Shown: positions 21,068 through 31,439 of the stretch, one piece after another | Position numbering within the stretch: position 1 is the first letter of the stretch | Layout: each line of letters begins with the position of its first letter | Source of the DNA: Chara braunii | Taxonomy: Eukaryota; Streptophyta; Charophyceae; Charales; Characeae | Length of the DNA: 49,662 bases | Assembly (NCBI GenBank): GCA_003427395.1 | Contig: BFEA01000200.1 | Coordinates: 2,119,975 to 2,169,636, forward strand | Direction: 5' to 3' | Made by a program: the position numbers and the translations under genes | The notes under the pieces: model-generated | What the model saw: only the letters and a program-made list of their open reading frames with translations | Database searches by the model: none | What the model was told of the DNA's origin: nothing

Positions 21068-21849
21068 AACTGTTGTCAGAATTTATGACGGCCATGCTCT
21101 GGAAAGAATGGAGATGGAGATCCTCATCACGAGTGAACTTATCGAGAGGGAGCTGGAAAGATGTGCAGAAGCAGCATTTACATGGAGGCTGCATTTGGTG
21201 ACCGCACAGGCATGTGTAGCCCGCCGCACAGGCATGTGTAGCCCAGCCCAGAACGGCCATGCGGACTTGACGTCATCCCCACCTTCCTCCAGTATGTATC
21301 ACTGGCAGTGTTTTTTTGTGAGTGCAGCACATCGTTGCGATGTCTTGGCAACAGAAAACGAGGGATGCACTCGTTATAGGACTTAACCCAACATCTTCTC
21401 ACGACACAAGCTGACGATAGCCATGCAGCACACCTGTATGAAGTCAAAGTACATCACACTCTTACGAGGAGTTTCTTTCATGTGTCAAGGGCTGGTAAGG
21501 TCACAGCAAGAACAGCCACGCATCCAAGCTCTCAAGCAGTTGAAAGGATCCTCTAGATGGATAAGCTGAAGGCGGCATCATGGGACATGAGAGGTTCAGG
21601 AGATGCGAATGGAAGGGGTATGTGTTTATTTTATGAATTTGCGGCCCCTGTACAAAAGCTCCTGGTCGTGTTATTTTATGATTTTTCTGGGGGCGGAGCA
21701 CGTCCTGACGAAGGAGTGGGGCCTGTTCAGACCAATGGGTGTGTGGGTCTGCTTCTTCATGAAACCATTTTCATGAGGAAGAAGTTGACGTCTGTTTTTT
21801 GGGAAGCAGTGACGGAAGACTGATGCAGGCTGCCTCCGGAGTGGAGTCG

Positions 21850-23225
21850 TGGAGAAGAGGACGTGTGTTGGCTCAACAGTTGTTCATAACTCCCCCCAGG
21901 TCCTGGATCGTGATGGTAATTGTGTTGGGGTAGCGGTAGACGGCTCAACCGCTACCTTTGGATTATATGTGCAAGGGGATCGTTCAAATCAGAGATCTGT
22001 GGTCCACTCTGCTGGGAGGCTGGACGTGAAGGAGCTCCTGTTCGGCTTACACCATGTGGCAGAGAACTGGCAGCGCATCATTAATGCAATACCTCAGGGC
22101 TGGCAGACAATTCTGGCGCCAGAGGGGGTAGACCCGCTGCGCACATGGTACCTCGCAGGGGTAGAACAGGAATCCGACGCGATATGGAAGGTCACAGACA
22201 TCCTCCCCAGTGGTTTTTGCAGAATAGAGAGATGGAAATGCTCGTGGCATTCAGATGAACTGGGTGGGTCTGCTGAATGAGGAAACATTACTAATCTGGA
22301 GCAACCCATCTCAGGCACGGGTAGTGGAGCTGAAAGACAAGACGAAAGCTGTGAGAACACTGACCTGGGTGGGAAGAGTTTCATTGATACGGCTCACTAT
22401 CGATCCGCAACTTGGAGTTGGAATGCACAAGTACTCGGCCATGCCGAAATTTCTCGTGTGTGAATACACGATCAAATAGGGTGATCTGCTACCCGGAAAG
22501 AACAGGAAAACTGCAGCAGAAATCACGGTGGCCAGGTGCCAAACGGTCCTCTTGGAGGACCTATCGACGTCAGGGGAACAGTTTGAGAATGTGTGGAAGA
22601 TGCTGACTTATCCCCCAAACGGAGAACAAGTCAGCGTCCTCTGGCTTCTATCACTGATGGCCTCCGAGAGGACCTATCGGTGCCAGGGGAACAGTTTGAG
22701 AATGCGTGGAAGATGCCGACTTATCCCCCGAACGGAAAACAAGTCAGCGTCCTCTGGCTTTTATCACTGATGGCCTCCGGACTGTGCCTCTCGAAGCAAT
22801 GCACCGCACTGAGCAGCCATCAAGCTGCGTTGCCCATGTTGTGACTGGCCGTTTGAATCAACACACACCACCTCTGGTGGGAATGCCCTGCCTTCAATCG
22901 AGTTTGGGAATGGTGGGAATACCATTGGGAACAGATAGGTGGAGAAGGGGTAAAATGGGATGAGCGGTGGGAACAGCACTGTTGGGGTTCCTGTGAGGAC
23001 CAGGAGAAAAAGGCCTGGGGCTACATTGCTCATGCGGTAAGAGGCCTGATCTGCGAAGTGATTTGGACAGACCGGAACAGAGCCAGGTTCCAGAACGGCC
23101 CCCTTTCAGACAAAGAAATCAACTGCCTGATAAAGAAGGGGCTGAAGCAGGCTATTCGGGTTGACTGGCGGCGAAGAGCAAAATCAGGTAGAGGCCCAAG
23201 AAGACAGCTGTGCTGGTTTTTAGAG
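21850..23225 (+). pseudogene. probable LINE ORF2 C-terminal remnant
   Basis: Reading frames are coding-like but broken. 21849-22280 includes DVKELLFGLHHVAENWQRII and RTWYLAGVEQESDAIWKV. The frame then shifts (22255-22479). Later a clean stretch (about 22920-23200) reads AWGYIAHAVRGLICEVIWTD, then RNRARF and a basic end. This pattern of W-rich segments ending in an IWxxRNRxxF box is typical of the region after the RT in plant L1-type elements (zf-RVT area). No RT catalytic motif is in this window, so the assignment is by pattern only. It may instead be an unrelated decayed gene. Confidence 0.45.
22556..22782 (+). repeat. 113 bp tandem duplication inside the LINE-like remnant
   Basis: Two units (about 22556-22667 and 22669-22782) share GGGGAACAGTTTGAGAATG, GGAAGATGC, ACTTATCCCCC, AACAAGTCAGCGTCCTCTGG and ATCACTGATGGCCTCC. 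The period is not a multiple of three, so the duplication shifts the reading frame. Confidence 0.9.
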
Positions 23226-23822
23226 ACAAAGTAGCAGGTGGACATGGACCAGGGCACTCGGTCAAGTGTTGTTATAGTCCTCAAAGAGAGTGCCTTAGGA
23301 TAGACCAGTGCACTCGGTCTGTAGGGAGGAGGCTAGAGAGTGCAGAGCATCTACCAGGACACTCGGTTCAATAGGGACGCAGTGATCCATTAGAAGCGTG
23401 TCAGCCAATAAGCAGCCAATAAACAGCCCCCTTTCAGACAAAGAAATCAACTGCCTGATAAAGAAGGGGCTGAAGCAGGCTATTCGGGTTGACTGGCGAC
23501 GAAGAGCAAAATCAGGTAGAGGCCCAAGAAGACAGCTGTGCTGTTTTTTGCGAACATGGGCAAAAAAACACCTCTGGACGCAGTGCGCTCCTCAAGGGGC
23601 TTGATTATTGCGTGCTGGATCAGGGATTTCGAGAACAAGGAGGGAGGGACAGTAGAGACTAAGTAGCAGGTGGACATGGACCAGGACACTCGGTCAAGTG
23701 ATGTCATAGTCCTCAAAGAGAGTGCCTTAGGATAGACCAGGGCACTCGGTCTGTAGGGAGGAGGCTAGCGAGTGCACAGCATCTACCAGGACACTCGGTT
23801 CAATAGGGATGCAGTGATTCAA
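23097..23822 (+). repeat. tandem duplication of ~300-400 bp with a presence/absence segment
   Basis: Unit 1 (23097-23400) and unit 2 (23426-23822) are nearly identical from GCCCCCTTTCAGAC to GGACACTCGGTTCAATAGGG. Unit 2 has about 110 bp (23548-23659) that unit 1 lacks, replaced there by a few bases around TTTTAGAGACAAAG. ACTCGGT recurs within each unit (for example GGGCACTCGGT, GTGCACTCGGT, GGACACTCGGT). Confidence 0.85.
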
Positions 23823-23825
23823 TTG

Positions 23826-23955
23826 TGACGGGCTCTTTTCTCTTTTTGAGCCTTGGCTGTCAAGGGGGCAAAAGGGGGGTGAAAATTGGTTTCAGAGGGG
23901 CTAAAGTGGTTTAAACTTTAAAGGGGGGTGCCTTAGTCTGATTCTGTAATGAACC
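23826..23955 (+). repeat. dispersed family X, copy 1 (5' part only)
   Basis: Contains GGGCTCTTTTCTCTTTTTGA, GGCTGTCAAGGGGG, GAGGGGCTAAAG, GGGGGGTGCC and TAGTCTGATTCTGT, in the same order as the copies at 31.6 and 36.6 kb. Confidence 0.75.
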
Positions 23956-24378
23956 CAGTCTGGAGGAACACTCGTCAAATGTCGAAGTACAAGATAACTC
24001 AGCACTGAATAATGTCTCCAATAATCATGAAATGTGATATGTGATACAATGTCTCGTAACCAGTAGACGAAGGAGAGGAGGGGGGTGAATCGACTTTAGA
24101 GGGTGGAAGAGTAAGTATCCATCAATGACCACAAAGGTAGAGACCCCTCGTTCCGCTCTTCTCCTTCGGGCCTCCCCTCGCCTCCATGTCAGCAAACAGT
24201 GGCCAAGAAATGAGCCTGACAAGGTCTGATTGCATCAGAGTGCCGCGTGGCACAGTTGTCCCATGAAGACGTCACAACAGCGCACAATGTCGACATCACC
24301 AACAGGTAAGTCTCCTCTCTCTCTCTCTCAATCAATCCACAGATTCCGATCTCCCTCCTTGTTGCATCCAACTCAGCA
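23956..24378. other. no recognised feature
   Basis: No gene, RNA or longer repeat recognised; a short CT tract lies near 24315. Confidence 0.35.
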
Positions 24379-24384
24379 ATGAAG

Positions 24385-24640
24385 ATAGTGTGGCAAATGC
24401 CTCGTCAGCAATGTAGACAGGGTGGCATGCGCCACATCAGCAATGTGGAAGACAGCGTGGCATATGCCACATCAGCAAGCAAGAAGACAGCTGGTGCCAG
24501 AGCAGGAAGGCGCCAGGCGCCAGCAGGCGGTGCAGCAGTCTTGCGTCGTCGTTGCACAGTGCCAGCGTACAGCCAGCGTTGCAGCAGCGTCGCAGCAGCG
24601 TTGCACCGGCGTCAAGTCAGCACGGCAAGACTGAATGTTG
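24385..24640 (+). repeat. degenerate short tandem repeat with palindromic cores
   Basis: Three units of about 33 bp contain CAGCAATGT or a variant, plus a GTGGCA...TGCCAC palindrome (GTGGCATGCGCCAC near 24422, GTGGCATATGCCAC near 24457). A CAGCGTTGCAGCAGCG stretch follows. Confidence 0.7.
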
Positions 24641-24904
24641 ACTCCCGGAGGCAGAGTCAATAAGTAGTGTTTGACGAGATTGACCCGCCTCTGGTCCCTC
24701 ACCCACGGAGGCTCAGATTGACTCACAGCCGACGGCCTGGAACTCGTACAGGTACAGACTTCCACTTGGACCAAATGCTGTCTGGATACCTGCATACCAA
24801 CAAGTGTGTGTCTGACTGCGCCTAGGCTGGGTCCATGCAGACTTTGACTGGTGGTCGTCCTACTGTTGACTTTCGGTCAACTGTCAGGCGCAGGGCCGCT
24901 GAGC

Positions 24905-25320
24905 CACGTCTCAGGGCTCTGTTTTCTTACCCCATTCGGGCACAGGGCCGAAAGGCCTTATTCTTTGGCCTGCGGGGGTGGCCCTTAGACAACAAAGAGG
25001 CATATTGGAGCGGGTTATTGCAGATTCCATCACTTTCTTTTTCGTCTCCAATTTCAGTGAGGAATTATGATGTGACCCTCAGCCAAAAATCGTTTGCATT
25101 GCAATTCTCAGCAATATTTTTTCTTTCCAGATTTTTTTTTTTTTTGGTTCTCTTTTTTTCTTCTTTTTTGTTGTTGCGCTGGGGCTGCCTGGAACCCACC
25201 CTGCACGGGGGTCATGCCCGGCTGGGCACCCGGGCTTTTATCCGGGCGCTTGGGGCACAAGTTGGGCGCCTGCCTGGGCACCCAGAAAAACTCCCTAGCC
25301 TACTACTATCTAGGCAACCA
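24905..25320 (+). repeat. dispersed family X, copy 2 (3' part well kept)
   Basis: Shares TGTGACCCTCAGCCAAAAAT, CGTTTGCATTGCAATTCT, a T-run, GGGGCTGCC, GGTCATGCC, GGGCACCCGGGC and GTTGGGCGCCTGCCTGGGCA with the copies at 31.4-32.0 and 36.4-36.9 kb. A long open frame (24835-25662) runs across it, but it is formed of repeat sequence and is not called as a gene. Confidence 0.75.
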
Positions 25321-26094
25321 GAGACTGTACACGCTCCCGCGTTCGGAACTTGCCAGCTTCAAAACAGTAAAGGAAAAGAAAACAACTGTACTTACAAGAA
25401 CAAAAAAAACAAACACTTAAAGATTCAAATACAGCAGATGCTTGCCCAACTTTGTGGGTTCCAATTCCGCCATCCCAATAAACAGCGGAAGTGGAGGGAG
25501 AGAGAACTGGAGGAATGGCCAGAGGAGAAAAGGACTTGGAAGTGGATCATCACACAGATGATAGCCCTCTGCAAAGGAGTGGCATGGACCTTTGTGCGAC
25601 CAGGTGTGTTCCCACACACACCATCCTCCTGGCTGCTGAAAAACTCCACAGCTGAGCCTTGAGCGACATGACCCTGCTGTCTGTGCCTGCCTGTTGGGTG
25701 TTTGTGATTTCTCAGGCCACCAATTGGCTGAGTGAGTAAAGTTCCAAGCGGTCGTGAAGATGCGTATACAGAGATTTTCTGAAGATGCGGATCTGTTTCT
25801 GGTTGTCAAGATGCATATACAGAGATTTTCTGAAGAAAGAATGTGCATAAGCGGTATGAAGTAGATGGGGAAGGCAGGTAGATGATGGGTATGTATGGTG
25901 ACATGTGCTGATGATGAGACACATCACCCTGCTTTTTTTTTAATGTCTGCGTGATCTTGTAACAGAGAAGGGGGAGTAACGCTGTCAAAGGGGCAACAAG
26001 CAGGGACACTGCCACCTGCAGACTGTGCGAAGTCGGTATTTTCAAGGTTTTTCCCGTCATCGTTCTCCTTTGGAACGATCATATTCCCGCCGAA
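25321..26094. other. upstream region of the DUF1138-like gene
   Basis: No recognised gene. A 24 bp direct repeat (TATACAGAGATTTTCTGAAG with flanks) occurs at about 25763 and 25814. It would include the promoter and 5' UTR of the gene starting at 26095, but I see no confident TATA box. Confidence 0.4.
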
Positions 26095-29000
26095 ATGGCG
26101 ATGATTCCTTCCAAACAGTGGGTCCCGGCACTTCTGGGCTCCTGCGTCATCTCAGGAGTCTTCTGGCATCTAACGAGGAACTCGAAAGTCTTTGGAGGTG
26201 AGTCAAGTCTACACAAAGTTTGAATCACGAGCGATTGTCCTTGTAATGGTATTTCTTTTGTCGTTTCGCTCTTGCAGCACCCTCCCCGGCCCTCCCTCGC
26301 TCATATCTTCTCTTCTGCTCTCACTTTCCGCAGCGAGGGCCATGCAGAGGGCTCCTCTTCTCTCTCCACTCTTCTAACTTGTCTCTTCCCCACTCTTCTC
26401 ATCTTCTTCTTCCCTGTTGTTTCGTCCTTCCTTGCTTGCTCTAGGGACATCTCACTTCCGTCCTCTCCGTGCTCGGATTGTTTCTTCCCACCCTTACATC
26501 TGGCAGGTGTACTTAGTGAAGTGCTCTCATGCAGAGGGTCGTGCCTACGTGTGCGGTTTTCTTCTCTTTTTCGCACTCTGTGACTCCCGTGTGCGGATCG
26601 TCTTGTCCTTGTCTTGTTTCCCTCGTGCTTCTGTTGGCCAAAGCCTCCAGCTGGCCTGCAATGTCCGTTTCATGGACACTGCACTAAAACGCTGGTTCCT
26701 ATGCACTCGCGACTTCTCTTTTTTTTCCCCATTCTGTTCCATAATTCTCTTTGCAGGCGTGTTGTACATGGGTTGCTCTGATCAGACACAAATTCGCGGA
26801 CTGCTACTTTCTGTGCCGTCAATTCCATGGCTGCCAGTGATGGAATGTATGCTGATGTGCAGTTGGTTCCTCACTGTGATCCAAACTGAGACATACGGAG
26901 GAGGTCGATCAGAAGCAGAGATCCACAGAAAGAAGCAGAAGTGGGACATCATGTTAGCTGTTGTGAGGTGATACATTGAGTGAGGGAAGTCTCCTGAAAT
27001 TTCCTGAAAAAAACTTTTCAACAAACGTTGAGCATGCATCGGCTACAATGGGTTTTGCTTGCTCGATAGCAAAAGAAAGAAAAAGAAGCCGGCGGCATAG
27101 CTCAGTTGGTAGAGCACGGAAGCTGCATTCAGGAGGTCGTGGGTTCGATAGCAAAAGACAGAACAGAAGAGTGGAGAGAACATGGAAGAGAGAGAAAATG
27201 AGAAGGTGCCACTCAAAGCTTAATACTGCTTGCTCAATGTCTTGCCTCTCGTTGAGCAGCTGGAGATGGACTGGTATATCCATACCTTCACTGCTGCTTC
27301 GTCCAAGGAGCTTGGAGCGAATCACGAAGGCATGCTGCGTGCAGAAGCTTTGCCCCCAAGTATGCTTCTGGCAATCATACCGCTTGCGGCTTCCCCCATG
27401 ATCAAGATGGAAACTCCACAGATTAGGCAGCGAAAGATGATTAGGTGCCCCCTCTGTCCCAGGCCTAATACCTGGGTCAAATCATCCATTTGTCCGTTTC
27501 CCAGGTGTGCTGCTTGCGGTATTATTTCGGGAAGGCGGAGAGTCCCGAAAAGTCCCTCAGGCAGACTACTTAGCTGCCTTGGGAAGGAGAGCGAGGTGCC
27601 AATCATAAGCGAACTGAGATCAGCAGAACGCGAACACAAGCACATTGAGAGAAACAATATCCCGACATGTGAAAACTCGGAAAAACTGGGAAGAGATACT
27701 AAAAAAAACAGAGTGACGTACAGGAGTACCACCATAGCCTTGGCTATGATATCCTACCGCCCGCTACAGACGGTAGTCTGGCTGCCCTCGACCGGTTTCG
27801 GCTGGAGCCAGGGCCAGCCTCATCAGGAGGGAGAGTAACTCCGAGGTGAAAGGTTAAACCTACATAGTGGCTAAATACTAACATGGAACTACCTTTGCCC
27901 TTGCAGGATCAGCACGGCAGATAGCAGGTACGCACAGGTACGTGAGTTTCCTTCCTAAGTCTTCCCCAAACATCCATACTAACACGTTTTCAGATCTGAT
28001 ATCCTCAGAGCTCGAAAATCCGATGAATCGGTTTGTCGTATTCGAAATCCAGTCGAGCGAACCCCCGAGGGTCTACGAAAAACTCCAGAAGCAAAGTCGG
28101 TTCCCTTTTTCTAAGTCCTCGTGGTAACTTTCTTACCAACACGTTTCCAATATTTCGAAATCCGATATCTCGTCGAATCCGACAAAAGCAGTTTGTCGTA
28201 TTAGAAAACCCAAAAGTCACCGTAGGAGCCCAGATAAATCCTAAGTCGAAACAAATAATCTGTAGACGAAATACAGGTACAGAGTCCATTTGGTATGTTT
28301 CGAGGAAATTCGTCCCAGAGTAGCGCCCAGTAATCTGCTCGAATCGACGTTTTGGCTTCTAGTTTCCCAGGAAGATCAGCAGAAACGTGTCAAATCTCAG
28401 AGGAACACGTGGAGATAATTTCAGATATCTTAAGTCGTCTAATACGAAAAGACGTGTCCTACCATCCGCAGAATTTGTTCCCCCACTCTTTCCAGGATGG
28501 TGCTCGTTTCCGAATGAATTTGAGTAGGCAGTTGTCAAAATACTTCCCAGGGTAGTTCTGTCGTCTCAGTAGCCTTTTTAGGGTAAGTAATCCAAGCCCT
28601 GCCAGCTCAACTTCTGAGGTCATCTGGTAAATCCTATGTAAGCAACAGGTAATTACCGCCTTTTTCTGTGAGATAGCCGAATAAGAGTTAAAATCCTGGA
28701 TCGTTTCGAAAGAGAGGGTGCCTTCCGCCCAGATTTCCTCTAGATTACTTAGCTGCCTGTCACGGTCATGGAATGCGGGCACCACCCGAGCACAACAGGA
28801 GCAGGACACACCCGGGATGGAAAAAGAAGGGTAAAAGGGGAGAGGGGCGCAAGGGACAATACAGAAAGACAAACGACCGTAAAACAAGGCAGAGAAACAG
28901 AGAGGAGAGCCGGGACGAGTCCAGCACCTGTTTACTATCTCGAGGGAGGTGTGGTGGGAGGAGGTTCATTTTTTTGCTGCCTGCTCAGGTCTGTTGGTTG

Positions 29001-29653
29001 CTGCCTCTTGCCGTGGAGGTGTCGAAGGACACTCTTGGAAGGCGCAGGTTTAGGTTTGAAACAAAAGGGCACAAATGTAAGAAGGATACCAGTTCAAAAT
29101 TATATGGAGTGTACTGTATGGGGTTTTTCAAAGAGATATAAACAGAAATCAAGAGGTGCTGACTAACAAAAGAGCACAGGCCTTAAGGCGGCAAGCTCAA
29201 AACTCGACGAAGTGTGTACGTAACTTTCCAGTTGGGTGGTAATGTTTCTTCCTCCACCCAGTCCTTTTGTTAAACGTCCTGTTTGTGTGCGGGCGAGCGT
29301 GCACATGGGTGTTTGTGTGTGTGCGGGCGAGCGTGCACATGGGTGTTTGTGTGTGTGCGGGCGAGCGTGCACATGGGTGTTTGTGTGTTTGCGCGCACGC
29401 GATTGTGTTTGCTGGAAGCAGCGGATGTGAGTCTTTTGCAAGTCAGGTATATGTGATCAGTGGTTCAAGTAAAATATGTTGTCTTGTGGAGTCTCACATG
29501 TCCGTGAATATGTGTGAAATGCTTACAGGAGAAACTCCGCGTACGCTCACGAAGGAGTGGGAACAGGCAACGGATAAAATGATGAGCAGTATGCCTCGTG
29601 AAGGTGGTCCTAATGTTATTCTGAACCCTGTCAAACGGCAAAACTACCGATAA
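26095..29653 (+). CDS. small DUF1138-like protein, 75 aa, two coding exons
   Basis: Exon 1 is 26095-26197 and exon 2 is 29529-29653. The intron starts GGAG|GTGAGT and ends TTACAG|GAGA in phase 1. The spliced protein starts MAMIPSKQWVPALLG, has one hydrophobic segment (about residues 9-25), then NSKVFGGETPRTLTKEW across the junction, and ends NVILNPVKRQNYR. Length, the single N-terminal membrane-like segment, the G-x-TPxT...EW motif at the junction and the NP-x-x-RQN ending match the DUF1138 family of small plant proteins, whose role is not well defined and which are thought to be organellar. The start has a purine at -3 and G at +4. A perfect donor (CAG|GTAAGT) at 29700 just after the stop suggests a 3' UTR intron. 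This is the one intact host gene seen. The family assignment is from memory of its motif. Confidence 0.68.
27063..27163 (+). mobile_element. tRNA-derived retrocopy, 3'-truncated, with flanking direct repeats
   Basis: 27091-27150 has tRNA features: a seven-base acceptor strand, TA, a perfect D arm (GCTC, AGTTGGTA, GAGC), an A-box, a variable AGGTC, a T stem GTGGG and loop TTCGATA. It then stops without the 3' T-stem and acceptor strands. The anticodon stem is mispaired. A 19 bp direct repeat with one mismatch (TCGATAGCAAAAGA...) lies at 27063-27081 and 27145-27163, the pattern of a target-site duplication. It is not a functional tRNA gene. Confidence 0.65.
27785..27831 (-). ncRNA. minimal type I hammerhead ribozyme with palindromic stem III
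   Basis: On the minus strand: stem I CCCTC (27831-27827), CTGATGA (27826-27820), stem II GGCTGG (27819-27814), an eight-base loop, CCAGCC (27805-27800), GAAA (27799-27796), then the self-complementary ACCGGT (27796-27791), the cleavage C at 27790 after GU, and GAGGG (27789-27785) closing stem I. All core residues are intact. ACCGGT cannot fold into a hairpin alone, so activity would need a dimer of two such motifs, as described for minimal hammerheads of Penelope-like elements and newt satellite RNA. It lies antisense in the intron of the DUF1138-like gene. Confidence 0.8.
29284..29395 (+). repeat. 32 bp minisatellite, three units
   Basis: The unit GTGCGGGCGAGCGTGCACAT plus GGGTGTTTGTGT repeats three times, followed by a degenerate GTTTGCGCGC end. 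It sits about 130 bp before the exon 2 splice acceptor. Confidence 0.9.
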
Positions 29654-30691
29654 ATTCCACTCTGCCGCTATCCGGCGTTGATGAAGACCTGTGGTGCAGG
29701 TAAGTGGGGAGAGTCGCTGGCTAGATGTTTTTTCCAGCCCGTCAAAGATATTGCTGGTGCGGCTGCGGGCTATGGCTGATGCTGCTTGGCCACAGGAGAT
29801 GTGTTGTCTTTTCTGCAGCAACATTGGTATCAAAGGTCAGTGAAACGCAAGGGAGGTGCACATGCGAGGAAGGGGAGGGAGAGGGCGGTGCGGGGAGGAG
29901 GATGATTCGGCAGGCACAAAGGTTGCAACCTTCTCTGCCCTTCTCATTGGCTGATGGTTTTCGCGACTCGTTGATCATTTATTGGAAGTATAGGCTGTGT
30001 TGGATGCTTGCATTATTTTGCAGTCAGGCGTGGACTATTGTCCACAGCAAGTCGTATAGCACACAGATCGTATGTGTTATGCGTTTTTACCCCCGCAGGA
30101 ACGCTGTTGTTGCAAATTTGCTGAACAAATCGTTTTCGTGTTGATTTCTCAATTGACGGATGCTGTACAGTTCAGGTGGTTGACTGCTGTGTGTCGTTGA
30201 TGATGTGTTGCGGATGCTATGGACAGCATGGATGACAGATCTTGGGCTTAACTTTTCTGACTTTGCTATCCTCCTTGCGGCCGTTTCATAGGCCTTTGAA
30301 CTGTAGATGGTTGCTGCATGCCCAGTTTCGTTTGGAAAATTTTTTTGCTATGATCTTCTTATTTTTGTGTTGTCTGGAAACTCAATGGGAATGAGTTAGG
30401 CCCAATGATGCCCCTCTCCTCTCTGGCTCCCCGACCCCCCCCCGACCCCACACCCACTTTTTCCCCCAAATGTTTTCATTCAAAAAAGTCTGCCATGCAT
30501 GTCGTTGAACGAGTCCCTTTTGTGAAAAAAAAAAAAAAAAAAAAAAAAAAGAACGAGTCCCTTTTGTACACTCATTATGGTATTCCAACTCGGGCTTGAA
30601 CTTTAGTTCTTTCATCTCTGTGTACGTGGAGACTCTTCATTTTTTGGTTCCGTGAACTGACAGGGTTTTTTTTTTTTTTTTTTTAAGTCAT
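29654..30691. other. downstream region of the DUF1138-like gene
   Basis: A likely 3' UTR follows the stop, with a consensus splice donor at 29700. No other coding family is recognised. An A-run lies at 30526-30550, a C-run near 30430, and a T-run at 30666-30684 that is the tail of the U2 retrocopy. Confidence 0.4.
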
Positions 30692-30771
30692 CATGTGGCG
30701 CAATGGACCACGGACCAGATGTTAAGCTGATCAGAACAGATACACTGCACTTGATCTTAGCCCAAAGGACG
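30692..30771 (-). pseudogene. U2 snRNA retrocopy, truncated at both ends, poly-A tail
   Basis: Minus strand: GGGCTAAGATCAAGTGCAGT through ATCTGTTCTGATCAGC and AACATCTGGTCC to GGTCCATTGCGCCACATG, then about 20 A after a short spacer. The branch-point recognition site is altered. Its 3' truncation falls at the same place as in the 17.2 kb U2 copy. Confidence 0.75.
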
Positions 30772-31439
30772 GTGTTTGAGTTGTATTTTATGTGTACTTT
30801 TTTAGCTGGTTCAGGTGGCCTGTGGGATGGAGGAGAGGGAGAAGAACGTGAACTGTACGCTTCTGTCTTCACGTCAATGGAGGGTGCATGATGGGAGGTT
30901 TTTTTTTTTTTTCCCGATGATGTTGTCTTTCATCGCCTGGTTGGTTTTCCCTTTTCAGCTCTTACGTCTGGTTGGTTTTCCCTTTTCAGCTCGTACGCCT
31001 AATATGTCTGAGGGCACCTAGAAGTGCACTCAGGCATGCCCCCCAGGATTGGCACTGGAATCTAGGCTTGCCCTCAAGCCTTCCGACGGAGACATTGGGG
31101 GCAGAGGAAATAGGGCTTTGCCACCCTACTCACCAAGTGTGCGAAATGCAGCATGGAAATATAACTACTCCTTTGTGCTCGTCTTTTCGCATTGGGTGAG
31201 TGTTGCATGGAGGCTGATAGAGTGATAAATCCTTTCTTGAAAGGTTGTCTGGTGCTGCTCTGCCAGTCAGGACCGATTTATCTTTTTGTTTTCGTTTTGT
31301 TTTTCTCTTCTATTTCCCTCTCCTTCTAGGGAGTTTTTTTCTTTTTCTGTCAGTGGATTTTTTTTTTCTTTGGAAGAGTATGCCTTCACCAGAATCTAGG
31401 TGGAAATTTCATCCAAGCGAATCTTCTTTCTATCCCCTT
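30772..31439. other. no recognised gene
   Basis: Contains a short duplication (GGTTGGTTTTCCCTTTTCAGCTC twice near 30940 and 30970) and T-rich tracts. No coding family recognised. Confidence 0.35.

Larger units (their letters stand above)
26198..29528 (+). other. 3.3 kb intron of the DUF1138-like gene
   Basis: Bounded by GTGAGT and TTACAG. It contains the tRNA-derived retrocopy (27091), an antisense hammerhead (27785-27831), a diverged two-fold repeat near 27975-28205 (ACACGTTT...GTTTGTCGTATT) and a 32 bp minisatellite near the 3' splice site. Frames inside it, such as 27230-27838 with two CxxC pairs, lack a recognised family. Confidence 0.6.

Noticed and set aside
24835-25662. 275-codon open frame
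   Set aside because: It runs through dispersed repeat family X and homopolymer T runs, and shows no conserved motif.
27091-27150. Functional tRNA gene
   Set aside because: The 3' half of the T arm and the acceptor strand are missing and the anticodon stem is mispaired.
27230-27838. 202-codon frame with CxxC pairs as a zinc-ribbon gene
   Set aside because: It lies in the intron of the DUF1138-like gene, overlaps the antisense hammerhead, and has no recognisable family beyond the Cys pairs.
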